From contig NZ_JAGGOF010000010.1 of the NCBI RefSeq assembly GCF_018614775.1, positions 113,126 to 177,125 of the forward strand: DNA of 64,000 nucleotides, read 5' to 3'. Shown piece after piece: positions 1 to 10,740 of the stretch (positions are counted from its first letter, which is position 1; every line of letters starts with the position of its first letter). The notes below the pieces were generated by a model. The model was not told the origin of the DNA. It searched no databases and was given only the letters and a program-made list of their open reading frames with translations. This stretch comes from Pseudomonas fluorescens (GTDB taxonomy: Bacteria > Pseudomonadota > Gammaproteobacteria > Pseudomonadales > Pseudomonadaceae). A program made the translations under genes and the position numbers.

Positions 1-368
1 GTCTTTATCTCAGGTCCAAAACTCCTTTCTTCATCCAGACGCCGAATTTCTGTGTTCAGATTATAGAAGGTTTCTGCTCTATAAAAAAACAGGTCTTTTT
101 CCTTTATGTGTCCCTTCGAGAGTATTAGCTTTTGATAAAAATCAGAGTGAGTGTCTTCTGTTTTAAATATGAAATTTTTTCCTCCGCCTTCAGGGTTACA
201 TCCCAATTTGACAGCGATACTCTCTAGCAATGTAGATTTTCCGCATCCGTTTTCACCAATGAATATGGTTACACGGCGAGAGAAAATGATCGGAAATGAA
301 TTACGTAAACAAGGGCGAATACAGGCCCCGGGCTTTACGCGGACTTCCCGTAGATAAAGATTATCCAT
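1..368 (-). CDS. AAA/ABC-like stand-alone ATPase, N-terminal part (runs off window)
   Basis: The start codon at 366-368 lies directly beside the stop of the preceding membrane gene, and the reading frame is open to the window edge (about 122 residues seen). A Walker A motif, FIGENGCGKST, is followed by LESIAVKLGCNPEGGGKNF and later by FFYRAETFYN. From memory this pattern fits the COG3910-type single-domain ATPases (about 230-250 aa), which are ABC-like but are not standard transporter ATPases. It is the last visible gene of the lanthipeptide-type operon and follows two exporter membrane subunits that have no ATPase domain, so I infer it may energise them. The Walker B and signature motifs lie outside the window. 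It could instead be an unrelated cargo ATPase. Confidence 0.7.
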   Translation of the reverse strand, partial: MDNLYLREVRVKPGACIRPCLRNSFPIIFSRRVTIFIGENGCGKSTLLESIAVKLGCNPEGGGKNFIFKTEDTHSDFYQKLILSKGHIKEKDLFFYRAETFYNLNTEIRRLDEERSFGPEIK

Positions 369-1241
369 TTATACGCCCTCGAAAATTCGCTTTACGGATT
401 CATTGACTCCGACCAGAGAGAGTGCAATTTCAAGTGAATGACGACTTGCCATTGAAAAGAGCCCCAAGTACCCGAGATAGTAAATGTATTTTGAACCAAA
501 AAGCTCTGGAGAGACGGTTGCAACAAGTACAACAATTAATACGGTGGTGATGGCAATAAAGAATTCAGGTGTAAAACAGATTAGCAGGTTTAGTTTCTGG
601 TACTCATAGCGGGCCGCTATCGCTTCGTTAAGGTGTGAGGAGTACCGTGCATGAATGTCATTGTGCGATACGGACCTAAAGTGCTCGATTAGTCTTAGAA
701 CGGACAGTTTATACTGTTCTTCTTTAATTATCTCATTTTTGTAGCGACTGGCGGTACCTGAGGAGTGCTTTTTTAATTGGTATGCTGTAAGCGACCAAAT
801 GATTGATAACGGTAATAGGAAGTACGGGGTCTCGACAATAAGTAAATAAGAGGTGGATAGCGCCAGTAGAGTAGAGCCAAGGAAATAAAGAGAACTCAAT
901 ATTGCTGCGGCTATACGTTCTGCATCCTCTGTTATGCGTGTCATGAAAGCGCTGTATGTTGTATGTTTGTGGTTCTCACAAATGTATTTGATTAGATCCA
1001 TTCGCAAAGTTGTTTCAATATAGGCGCTAAGGCAATCTGCGATTCCTTGCAAAACCCCTTTTGCGATAAAAATCAATGTCAGGGTTCGTAATAGGTTAAT
1101 AATGTAATCCGTATCAGCTATTTTTGATATTCCTCCCGAAATAATATAAGGAATGAGCAGTTGACAGCCGGCCGATAAGATAAGGCATAGGGTAACAAAG
1201 GTTAGTATTGTTAAGCGTTTTCTAAGGATTTTACTCATCAA
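369..1241 (-). CDS. ABC exporter membrane subunit lacking an ATPase domain (second of pair)
   Basis: A 290-residue hydrophobic protein with the layout of a type I ABC exporter membrane domain. N-terminal helices start near residues 8-30 and 40-60, a cytoplasmic coupling segment near residue 95 reads FMTRITEDAERIAAAI, two further helices follow around 115-150, and a C-terminal pair lies near 215-265. It ends where a fused exporter would begin its nucleotide-binding domain, and no Walker motif is present. It overlaps the upstream membrane gene by 11 bases and its stop abuts the ATPase start, so the three are probably translationally coupled. The likely role is export of the modified peptide or immunity, as a heterodimer with its neighbour. 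No peptidase C39 domain is present, so leader removal is not explained here. Confidence 0.68.
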   Translation of the reverse strand: MMSKILRKRLTILTFVTLCLILSAGCQLLIPYIISGGISKIADTDYIINLLRTLTLIFIAKGVLQGIADCLSAYIETTLRMDLIKYICENHKHTTYSAFMTRITEDAERIAAAILSSLYFLGSTLLALSTSYLLIVETPYFLLPLSIIWSLTAYQLKKHSSGTASRYKNEIIKEEQYKLSVLRLIEHFRSVSHNDIHARYSSHLNEAIAARYEYQKLNLLICFTPEFFIAITTVLIVVLVATVSPELFGSKYIYYLGYLGLFSMASRHSLEIALSLVGVNESVKRIFEGV

Positions 1242-2106
1242 GCGTTTCCTGAAGACGTTGGTTAATCCGCTTCCGACGGTAGCGCGCCTCGCTGGTAGCG
1301 TAATAGATGTTGATGAGCGAGGCTGTCGGCAGAAGCACCCGTTCTAAATAGATAGCTGCTGAAACAAAATCACCGATAGGCAACGTGCTTTCAATGATAA
1401 GGCTAGATCCAAGGTAAAATAGTAAAATGATGCCAAACAAATAGGAGAGGTTGGAGAAAAACTCAAGAAGTGATATTTTGCCTCTGGCGAATAATGAAAG
1501 AAGTTCTATCTTGCCGCAGTTACCTTGAAGCTTATCAAAATTTGATCGTGAAGCACTACTTTTTGCTGTGCTGATACTACGAATTAGAAGGGTGTTTGCC
1601 TCGACGTATTGTTCATGTGAGCGTGAATATAATTTCCGTGAAAGTACTGTGATTGTGATCGTGTACAAAATTGCAGCCATTGGTGCGATGATGATTAGGG
1701 TGTTGTATGAGAAAATTATGAAAAGAGAGGGTAGAAGGATCCCGAGATTTAAGGTGATGTCCAGGTAAATGTGGTGATACAAGTAGATTGCACCTTCCAC
1801 ATCGCCGTCGATCAAATCGATTGCCTCGCCATAGTTTGAAATGGTTGTGTTGGGGATTATCGCGTTTGTTAGCTGGGATTTTAGCTGTTTTCGAGTGGCT
1901 GCAGAAAGTTTCTGGATGTATAGGTTTGACGCTAATCTTGCGCATGGACTGGTTGTGATGAGCAAGCAGGTCACAACAATAACGACGTTTTCAATTTCGC
2001 CGTATTGAGTGTAAAAATTGATTATCATGCCTATTAAATATGGGGAGGCGATGCTAGTAAACGCAACAGCTATCCCCATTAAAATTACCCTGAAATTTGA
2101 AATCAT
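1231..2106 (-). CDS. ABC exporter membrane subunit lacking an ATPase domain (first of pair)
   Basis: A 291-residue membrane protein with ABC-exporter hallmarks. A coupling-helix segment near residues 88-105 reads NYGEAIDLIDGDVEGAIY, paired helices lie at about 118-160, and a late GDFVSAAIYLERVLLP segment matches the end of exporter membrane domains. There is no nucleotide-binding domain. It starts two bases after the stop of the cyclase half of the lanthipeptide synthetase and overlaps the next membrane gene, so it belongs to the same transcript. The ribosome-binding site is weak, which suggests coupling to upstream translation. Function in peptide export or self-immunity is inferred from this context. 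Confidence 0.68.
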   Translation of the reverse strand: MISNFRVILMGIAVAFTSIASPYLIGMIINFYTQYGEIENVVIVVTCLLITTSPCARLASNLYIQKLSAATRKQLKSQLTNAIIPNTTISNYGEAIDLIDGDVEGAIYLYHHIYLDITLNLGILLPSLFIIFSYNTLIIIAPMAAILYTITITVLSRKLYSRSHEQYVEANTLLIRSISTAKSSASRSNFDKLQGNCGKIELLSLFARGKISLLEFFSNLSYLFGIILLFYLGSSLIIESTLPIGDFVSAAIYLERVLLPTASLINIYYATSEARYRRKRINQRLQETLDE

Positions 2107-2108
2107 TA

Positions 2109-3347
2109 TTATATATACTTCATCTCATGGGCGAGAAATGGAAATTCAAAATCATTGTTAAGTATCCCTATTGTTCCTAGTAGCGAACCTACCTTTCCCA
2201 CCCACAAACCCAAGGGGTCGGCAGATCGGTTCCTCAATTCGCGCGCATCATGTTCTGCCAGATTCAATACATTGGCCCAAATATAAATTCGATGATCGAA
2301 TGAGGCATCTGGGTTTAATTTTTTTATTATATTCAATAGCCCGTATGCTCCATGGCAAAGCGAATCATTAATGGGTCGCTTTCGCCTGAGCAAGTTCTCA
2401 TAAGCAAATATTTTATTTGCAGGAAATCTTTCTAAGAAGTTGGCCGCGTCGACAACGCCTTCGGAGGCAAAGTAATGGAGTGCTAGATAGTTGCCAGGTA
2501 GTCCATGACTCCAGGCGAACTCGCCAAGTGACGAGTCAGTAGACCGCCTGCGGTAATCTCGCCAGTTTTCAATGTCGACATCGAACTCAGACAGTTCCCA
2601 GCTTAATAAATCCAAGAAGATTGAGTAAGTTGACGTGCTGTTCATGATGATTTTATTAAAATAAAAAATAGAATATGCGCATCCCATAACGCCGTGAGAT
2701 ATGCCGCTGAGCAACCCATCATCGCGATTGGTTATGGATTTGTCGAACGTTACTATCCTGCGACCGTCGACGGTGCCTAATTCAGATTCTATTTTTGTGT
2801 AAAGTGTTTTGCTAAGTAAGGAAAAGTCCGGGTCGTTGGTGAGTTCGTAAAGTTTAGTGGTCACTGCCAGTGTTCCAAATGTCCCGGAAAGCAGGTCATT
2901 TCCCCAGAAGTATTTTTGCCACCAATTTTCATTGAGGACAGAGTTTAGGTAGCTTTTATAACCGAGTAATAAGTCAGCGCATCGCTTGTCGTTATAGTGG
3001 GAGAGACTGATGTACAATGGTAGGATTGCAGAGGAAAGACCAAAGTGGAATCCACCTAGATGGGTGCCTGGGTTGGTAAGCTTTGTGTGAACTCTTATAT
3101 ACACTTGGTCAAGTAAAGCGTGAATAACTGCTTGGGGTATAGCTACCCACTGACTGGCCAGGGTACATCCATAAAGGATCCCGGTTAAACCGTAGTAATA
3201 GTCTTCCCCTAATTCTGAGTATTCTACATAGCCACCCGGTGACGCGTGAAACCCTAGCCATAGGCCATTGGAGGATAATTCGGTTGCAATTTTATTTTTT
3301 AAAAAATCGATGTTTTTATGTTGTGCTTGTTGGATCGTATCTAGTAT
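2109..3347 (-). pseudogene. lanM: LanM cyclase (LanC-like) half, cut off by an in-frame stop
   Basis: Codons immediately after the TAA at 3348-3350 stay open in the same frame for 412 residues to 2109 and encode the LanC-like cyclase domain of a class II lanthipeptide synthetase. Visible motifs, numbered as a continuous protein with the stop as codon 565, are an ISHG segment (general-acid/base His region), WSHGLPG at about 844-850 and LCHGAYG with C896/H897. The family norm for the second motif is W-C-x-G, where Cys is a zinc ligand; here it is Ser845 (codon AGT, one base from TGT). There is no ATG, GTG or TTG in frame before the GTG at 3104, and a restart there would delete about 81 residues at the domain's start. 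I therefore read this as the broken end of one gene and not as a separate cyclase gene. Confidence 0.82.
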
Positions 3348-5042
3348 TTAATCCAAGCTGTGATCGCCTACTTCATCGAGACAGTCATGTTGGCGAAATT
3401 TATGATCGGTGAGATTTTCATCATGTTCGTACATGTTTTGCATTGCGATCAACGTATTGTTTATTAAGCTGATCTCAAAAGCCAGTCTTTGCTCTGATAG
3501 GTTTTGTAGATAATTGATGCTGTTGGATAATCCGTCTAGATAATCGATATCACTCAGATACCCTTCGCCCAAATAAAAGGGTTCAGTGAATTCAAGATTA
3601 CCTACTTGGCTTTTTGCGTATGGAATGTCTAAATCTAAACATGCTTTTATTTCTGCGTCCAAAAAACCAACGGCCGGCGCAGTGTCGTTATCAAGTATTT
3701 TTTTTAGAAAAGCTCTTCGGTCTTCGCTGGAGGTCATTAATGAGGCATGAAGTGAACACTGAATGGCATAATGATATGTCGCTGTCGCTCTAGGGACGTA
3801 TCTACACGGCAGATTTGCGAGAAGGCTGATTTTTTCGATAATCGACGCCTTTTGCTCGCTTACCAAACGAAAAAAACACTGGAATCCTTCTATTATTTCT
3901 TCCTGATATTCCCACGGTTTAACGGCGTCACCACTCTGATATAGAACATTTTGTCCCGGTAGGATTTTTACCCCATCCATACCAAAGTTGTCGTTGCCTT
4001 GTTTGTCTTTTATATGTTGGTATAGGTTTAAACTTACGTACTGCTCCTTTAAGCCTCCCAAAGCACTTAAGTCTACTCCTATTCCATCGGTTCCCTTCCA
4101 AGTCCAATTGGGAAGCATACTAGTTTGAGTGGAATTCCATCGTATTTCTTTGGGTATGCTGCGGGTATTTAGAACGTTATAAAAAATTGTCTCGAGGTCG
4201 ATAGGGATTGGGCTGTTTGCATGGGCGATAAGATTGTCAGATGTAATGTCGGATGCGGTGAATACGGTGCAGAAACCAAGTAAAAAGCCTGCTCTCTTAT
4301 AGAATTGAGTCACTTGATCAGCAGACTCGGCTGACTGTTGTTCTACATACTGTGTCCACCCATGTGCTGGACCAATAATATAGCTAGGAATTGTCCAGTC
4401 GGCGTAGTCTTCACCTGCGCCATCAGATAGATTTGTTAGTAATGTAGATGCCGCACACTCGAGCTCTAGGTTTCTTGGCTTATAAACTATTCGCTCTCCG
4501 TTACAAAACGTCAATATGCATACGGTTGCGGATCCGTTGTGAGTTTCGCCTTCTGAAACGTCACATCGCTTCAAGCTATGAGGCTGATGAATATTAACTA
4601 TTTTGCATAAGGAGTTTTTGTCGGCGCAGAGGTTTTTTGCTAAGCGGAAGCTTTGATCGATAAAGTTATCTGTCATCTTTTCTAATAACCTATCTAGCTC
4701 CGGATAGGCTGTTAATATGTTCAGCAGGTAAGGTGCGGTTTTTTTTAGTATTTCATAATGTTCTCTGACTGTTATTTTTCCAAGAGGAACGGTTTTTTCC
4801 AAAATGTCACGTTCAGTGAATAGAACATTGTTTGATGCTGCTGTAATTCGGGAGGCTAAATTGCAAAGGAAGCCATTAATAATTGTCGACTTGTCGTTGT
4901 CGGACAGCCCATCAATGTCTTTAAATGCTTGTTTGCTTTGTTGTATGTAGTACGCGAGATACGGCCAGACAGGGCAGTCGGTATGTAGTTCGTTCATATC
5001 CGCTAGTGCGGACGCTCTTAAGAAGTCTAAAGGTTTTGTCAT
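3348..5042 (-). CDS. lanM: Class II lanthipeptide synthetase LanM, dehydratase half (truncated)
   Basis: These 564 residues match the DUF4135 dehydratase region of LanM enzymes, which phosphorylate Ser/Thr of a precursor peptide and eliminate phosphate. Recognisable parts are ETHNG (about 166-170), VYKPR with K188, a kinase-like loop ASDITSDN (263-270), IDLETIF with D282, and the R-x5-T elimination motif with R414 and T420. Two positions differ from the family norm as I recall it: the usual D-x-H of the loop reads D-I-T here (T267), and the usual D of the D-T-H-N-G-type motif is E166. The frame ends in TAA at 3348-3350 exactly between domains, and the cyclase domain continues in the same frame. 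The whole gene would be 978 codons, a normal LanM length. Base composition is clearly AT-richer than the flanking chromosome. Confidence 0.85.
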   Translation of the reverse strand: MTKPLDFLRASALADMNELHTDCPVWPYLAYYIQQSKQAFKDIDGLSDNDKSTIINGFLCNLASRITAASNNVLFTERDILEKTVPLGKITVREHYEILKKTAPYLLNILTAYPELDRLLEKMTDNFIDQSFRLAKNLCADKNSLCKIVNIHQPHSLKRCDVSEGETHNGSATVCILTFCNGERIVYKPRNLELECAASTLLTNLSDGAGEDYADWTIPSYIIGPAHGWTQYVEQQSAESADQVTQFYKRAGFLLGFCTVFTASDITSDNLIAHANSPIPIDLETIFYNVLNTRSIPKEIRWNSTQTSMLPNWTWKGTDGIGVDLSALGGLKEQYVSLNLYQHIKDKQGNDNFGMDGVKILPGQNVLYQSGDAVKPWEYQEEIIEGFQCFFRLVSEQKASIIEKISLLANLPCRYVPRATATYHYAIQCSLHASLMTSSEDRRAFLKKILDNDTAPAVGFLDAEIKACLDLDIPYAKSQVGNLEFTEPFYLGEGYLSDIDYLDGLSNSINYLQNLSEQRLAFEISLINNTLIAMQNMYEHDENLTDHKFRQHDCLDEVGDHSLD

Positions 5043-5099
5043 GATTGCTCCGAAAAAATGTGGAAGTGGCCGACAGTGGGTCGGCCACCTATTTAACGA

Positions 5100-5282
5100 T
5101 TAGCCGTATGTGGCAAAGCAGCATTGGTTCCAACACTGAGTGCAGCAACTTGTGCACGGGCGAGTACCACTCGATGCGGCAGTCAGATTGCTATAGGCCT
5201 GAATAACCAGTGACGAAATTGGAGCACTGGCAGTGAACAGACTTGTTCGGGCGCACTGAATGGCTTGCAAGTCAATTTGCAT
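5100..5282 (-). CDS. Putative lanthipeptide precursor (LanA-like), Cys-rich 60 aa
   Basis: A 60-residue peptide encoded 57 bases upstream of lanM on the same strand, with a GAGGT ribosome-binding site seven bases before its ATG. The first roughly 30 residues look like a leader, with one Cys at position 10. The tail holds six Cys in 13 residues with pattern C-x2-CC-x2-C-x3-CC (C43, C46, C47, C50, C54, C55) and ends FATYG. Eight Ser/Thr (31, 34, 37, 38, 40, 44, 45, 48) precede or interleave with these Cys, which is what (methyl)lanthionine formation requires. No classical Gly-Gly leader cleavage site is seen, in line with the lack of a visible C39 protease. The product and ring pattern cannot be read from sequence, and I recognise no close known family. 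Confidence 0.75.
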   Translation of the reverse strand: MQIDLQAIQCARTSLFTASAPISSLVIQAYSNLTAASSGTRPCTSCCTQCWNQCCFATYG

Positions 5283-5783
5283 GTATATACCTCAATATTA
5301 TCCTTATTGGGTTTGGCTGAACCGCGCTCTTATTCACGGTTTAGTTATTGCGGGTGGGCTTACTGGGAAATTGACGTTAGGAGCTATCCATATAAAATCC
5401 TCGCTATAAGTTTTTGGGGCTGACAAAGTCTTTCCAAGGTTTTTTTTGCGGTGTGGATATTGTTCTGAATGTCTAGTTATAGATATTAGTCCCGGTAAAA
5501 TTAGAATCAATCGGAAACGGCCGGTATAGTCGAGTGAAATTTGTAATTTTAGTGTGAGGTCTGATGATCTATATGTGTGGGTGGTTTCTTTGTCTCAAGC
5601 GTGTTTGTAGGAGGCGGCGTAGGATAGTTCTGAGTGGGAAGAAGGGTTGGTTGAGATCAATTCAGGAAAAACGATTCAAGTGCCTGAATAGTTGATACAT
5701 TTCTCCTTTGCCTACTGTTCATCGCAACCAAGACCCGGCAAGCTCGGTCCAACCCACATTCATGGAATGTCCCGGAGGGTCGG
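5283..5783. other. Intergenic region: island edge and precursor promoter region
   Basis: About 500 bases with no convincing gene on either strand. The part from 5283 to about 5690 is AT-rich like the lanthipeptide block, and from about 5,690 it takes on the GC-rich composition of the flanking chromosome. The precursor promoter must lie here reading leftward, but I could not pick a clear -35/-10 pair. There is no tRNA, integrase or direct-repeat attachment site that I can see. Confidence 0.55.
5320..5341. repeat. Imperfect inverted repeat upstream of the precursor gene
   Basis: AACCGCG and CACGGTT form 7-base arms with one mismatch around an 8-base spacer, about 40 bases before the precursor start codon. 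It could be an operator or a leader hairpin; the position is suggestive but nothing else supports a function. Confidence 0.35.
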
Positions 5784-7706
5784 ATGGTGCAGTTGTGTTC
5801 AATCGAGCAGGCGGTGGAGGATGTGCTTGAGCGCCTGCCCGCGCATATCCACCTCGGCATGCCGCTGGGGCTGGGCAAGCCCAATCTGTTTGCCAACGCG
5901 CTGTACCGGCGCATCGCCCAGATGCCCGAGCGACAGCTGACGATCTACACGGCGCTGAGCCTGGGTCGGCCCAACCTGGGCGATGGCTTGCAGAAGCGCT
6001 TCCTCGAGCCGTTTATCGAGCGGGTCTTCGGCGACTACCCCGAACTGGATTACCTCGCGGATCTGCAGCAGGACAGCTTGCCGGCGAACATTCGCGTCGA
6101 GCAGTTCTTCATGCAGCCCGGCAGCCTGTTGAACAGTGTGTCGGCCCAGCAAAACTACGTCAGCAGCAACTACAGCCACGCGGCCCGGGACATCAACGCC
6201 GCCGGCTTGAATCTGGTGGCGCAGTTGGTGGCAAGCGATCCGCAACACCCGGATCGCCTGAGCCTGAGCTGCAACCCGGACATCACCCTGGACCTGCTGC
6301 CGATGATCGCCAAACGGCGGGCGGCCGGGGAGACCATCCTGCTGGTCGGCCAGGTGCACAGCGACTTGCCCTACATGCCGGGCGACGCCGAAGTCGGCAT
6401 CGACGGTTTCGACCTGCTGATCGACGAGAAGGACAACCACACGCTGTTTTCCACGCCGAACATGCCGGTGGGGTTTCAGGATCATTTTATCGGCCTGCAC
6501 GCCAGTACCCTGGTGCGCGACGGTGGCACCTTGCAGATCGGCATCGGTTCAATGGGCGACGCGTTGACGGCGGCGCTGCTGGCGCGTCAGGCCGATAACG
6601 TCGGTTACCAGGCGTTGCTGGCAGACCTGAATCTCAGTCAATGGGCCCAATTGATCGAGCGCGAAGGTGGCATCGAACCGTTTGCCAAAGGGCTGTACGG
6701 CTGCAGTGAGATGTTCGTCAACGGCTTGCTGGTGCTGGCGGAGGCCGGGATCATCCGGCGCAGGGTCTACCCCGACGAGCCCACCCAGGAACAAGCCAAC
6801 GCTGGGACCCTCGACGAAGCGGCGCAGCCCGACGGCATCTGCATACACGGCGGGTTCTTCCTCGGCCCACGCAGTTTTTACCAGCGCTTGCATGAGTTGC
6901 CCCAGAGCCGGCGGCTCGAATTCAACATGACGCGGATCAGCTACATCAACGAGCTCTACGGCCAGGAACGCCTCAAGCGCTTGCAGCGACTCGATGCACG
7001 CTTCATCAACACGGTTTTCACCATGACCCTGTTGGGCGCGGGCGTGGCCGATCAGTTGGAAGACGGTCGGGTACTCAGCGGCGTAGGCGGGCAGTACAAC
7101 TTCGTTGCCCAGGGCCACGCGCTGGAGGGCGGCCGTTCGATCCTGCTGTTGCGCAGCTGGCGTGAGGCCGGCGGCGAGATCAGCTCGAACATCGTCTGGG
7201 AGTACGGCCACTGCACGATTCCCCGGCACCTGCGGGACATCGTGGTGACCGAGTACGGCATCGCCGACCTGCGGGGCAAGACGGATGCCGCGGTGATCGA
7301 GGCGTTGCTGAACATCAGCGACTCACGCTTTCAGCCGGGGCTGATCGAGCAGGCGCAGAATGCCGGCAAGCTGCCGAAGGAGTTCCGCCTCGATCCGCGA
7401 TTCGCCGACAACACCTCGCAGCGTTTGCAGGCGATCCAGGCACGGCATCCGAACCTGTTTCCCGAGTACCCGCTGGGTTCTGACTTCGACGGCGTAGAGC
7501 GCGACCTGTTGCGGGCGCTGAACTGGCTCAAGAGCAAGTTCAAGCTCAGCGAGATGTTGGAGTTGGGCAAGGCGGCCCTGGACGCGCCGGAGCCCTCGGC
7601 GTTCGAGGAACATCTGGAGCGGATGCAGCTGGTGAGCACTGACGGGATTAAGGAAGACCTGTTCCAGCGCCTGTTGCTGGCGGGGCTCAAGGCCACCGCG
7701 CAATAA
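5784..7706 (+). CDS. Acetyl-CoA hydrolase/transferase family protein
   Basis: A 640-residue protein with a strong GGAGG ribosome-binding site five bases before the ATG. The C-terminal half carries the acetyl-CoA hydrolase/transferase signature: SGVGGQYNFVAQGHALEGGRS, then EYGIADLRGKT. The family moves CoA between acyl groups or hydrolyses acetyl-CoA (acetate or succinate CoA-transferase chemistry). The protein is longer than the roughly 500-residue acetate:succinate CoA-transferases, and the extra length lies mainly at the N-terminus and C-terminal tail. It is the first gene with normal chromosomal composition after the AT-rich block and is followed by a REPIN, so it appears monocistronic. 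The exact acyl substrate is unknown. Confidence 0.82.
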   Translation: MVQLCSIEQAVEDVLERLPAHIHLGMPLGLGKPNLFANALYRRIAQMPERQLTIYTALSLGRPNLGDGLQKRFLEPFIERVFGDYPELDYLADLQQDSLPANIRVEQFFMQPGSLLNSVSAQQNYVSSNYSHAARDINAAGLNLVAQLVASDPQHPDRLSLSCNPDITLDLLPMIAKRRAAGETILLVGQVHSDLPYMPGDAEVGIDGFDLLIDEKDNHTLFSTPNMPVGFQDHFIGLHASTLVRDGGTLQIGIGSMGDALTAALLARQADNVGYQALLADLNLSQWAQLIEREGGIEPFAKGLYGCSEMFVNGLLVLAEAGIIRRRVYPDEPTQEQANAGTLDEAAQPDGICIHGGFFLGPRSFYQRLHELPQSRRLEFNMTRISYINELYGQERLKRLQRLDARFINTVFTMTLLGAGVADQLEDGRVLSGVGGQYNFVAQGHALEGGRSILLLRSWREAGGEISSNIVWEYGHCTIPRHLRDIVVTEYGIADLRGKTDAAVIEALLNISDSRFQPGLIEQAQNAGKLPKEFRLDPRFADNTSQRLQAIQARHPNLFPEYPLGSDFDGVERDLLRALNWLKSKFKLSEMLELGKAALDAPEPSAFEEHLERMQLVSTDGIKEDLFQRLLLAGLKATAQ

Positions 7707-7724
7707 CCGCCATCCGCAACCTCT

Positions 7725-7813
7725 TGTGGGAGCGGGCTTGCTCGCGAATGCGGTGTGTCAGCCAGAAATATTTTGACTGACACACCGCATTCGCGAGCAA
7801 GCCCGCTCCCACA
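7725..7813. repeat. REPIN with perfect 37-base arms
   Basis: Two inverted REP sequences of 37 bases each are exact reverse complements, with a 15-base AT-rich loop. It lies between the convergent CoA-transferase and xpt genes and could also act as a transcript terminator. Confidence 0.9.
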
Positions 7814-7829
7814 TCGATCAGTGGTGGGG

Positions 7830-10467
<2,638 letters not shown>

Positions 10468-10740
10468 GACAGGGTCAGGGAGTCGTTTGCAAATGGGCCG
10501 GCATTTTAACAGGCTCAGAGAATTGTGCTGCTCTGTCCGACTTGTGACGCACACAGGATTGTCATTTGCCGCTTTTGCCACTTTCACGCAGGATGTGGGG
10601 TGTATTGGCGTCTAACGTACGACTTCGAATGGAAGAAAATCCGCCGCAAATACGTGTTTGAGAAGCATTGGCATTGGTCATTGCCCACCGGCAGGTCATA
10701 ATGCCCGCGCCAACCACCTTGCAGAGTCTAGGGAGTCAGC

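Noticed and set aside
2109..3104. Treating the cyclase as a separate GTG-started gene of 331 residues
   Set aside because: The preceding 81 codons, in frame with the lanM stop, encode cyclase-like sequence, so a separate start would remove the beginning of the domain.
5281..5700. A second lanthipeptide precursor in the gap upstream
   Set aside because: The minus strand between 5283 and 5700 has only very short frames without Cys-rich tails or ribosome-binding sites.
5657..5914. Minus-strand open frame overlapping the CoA-transferase start
   Set aside because: It is a mirror of the GC-rich coding frame; no ribosome-binding site or family-like sequence.
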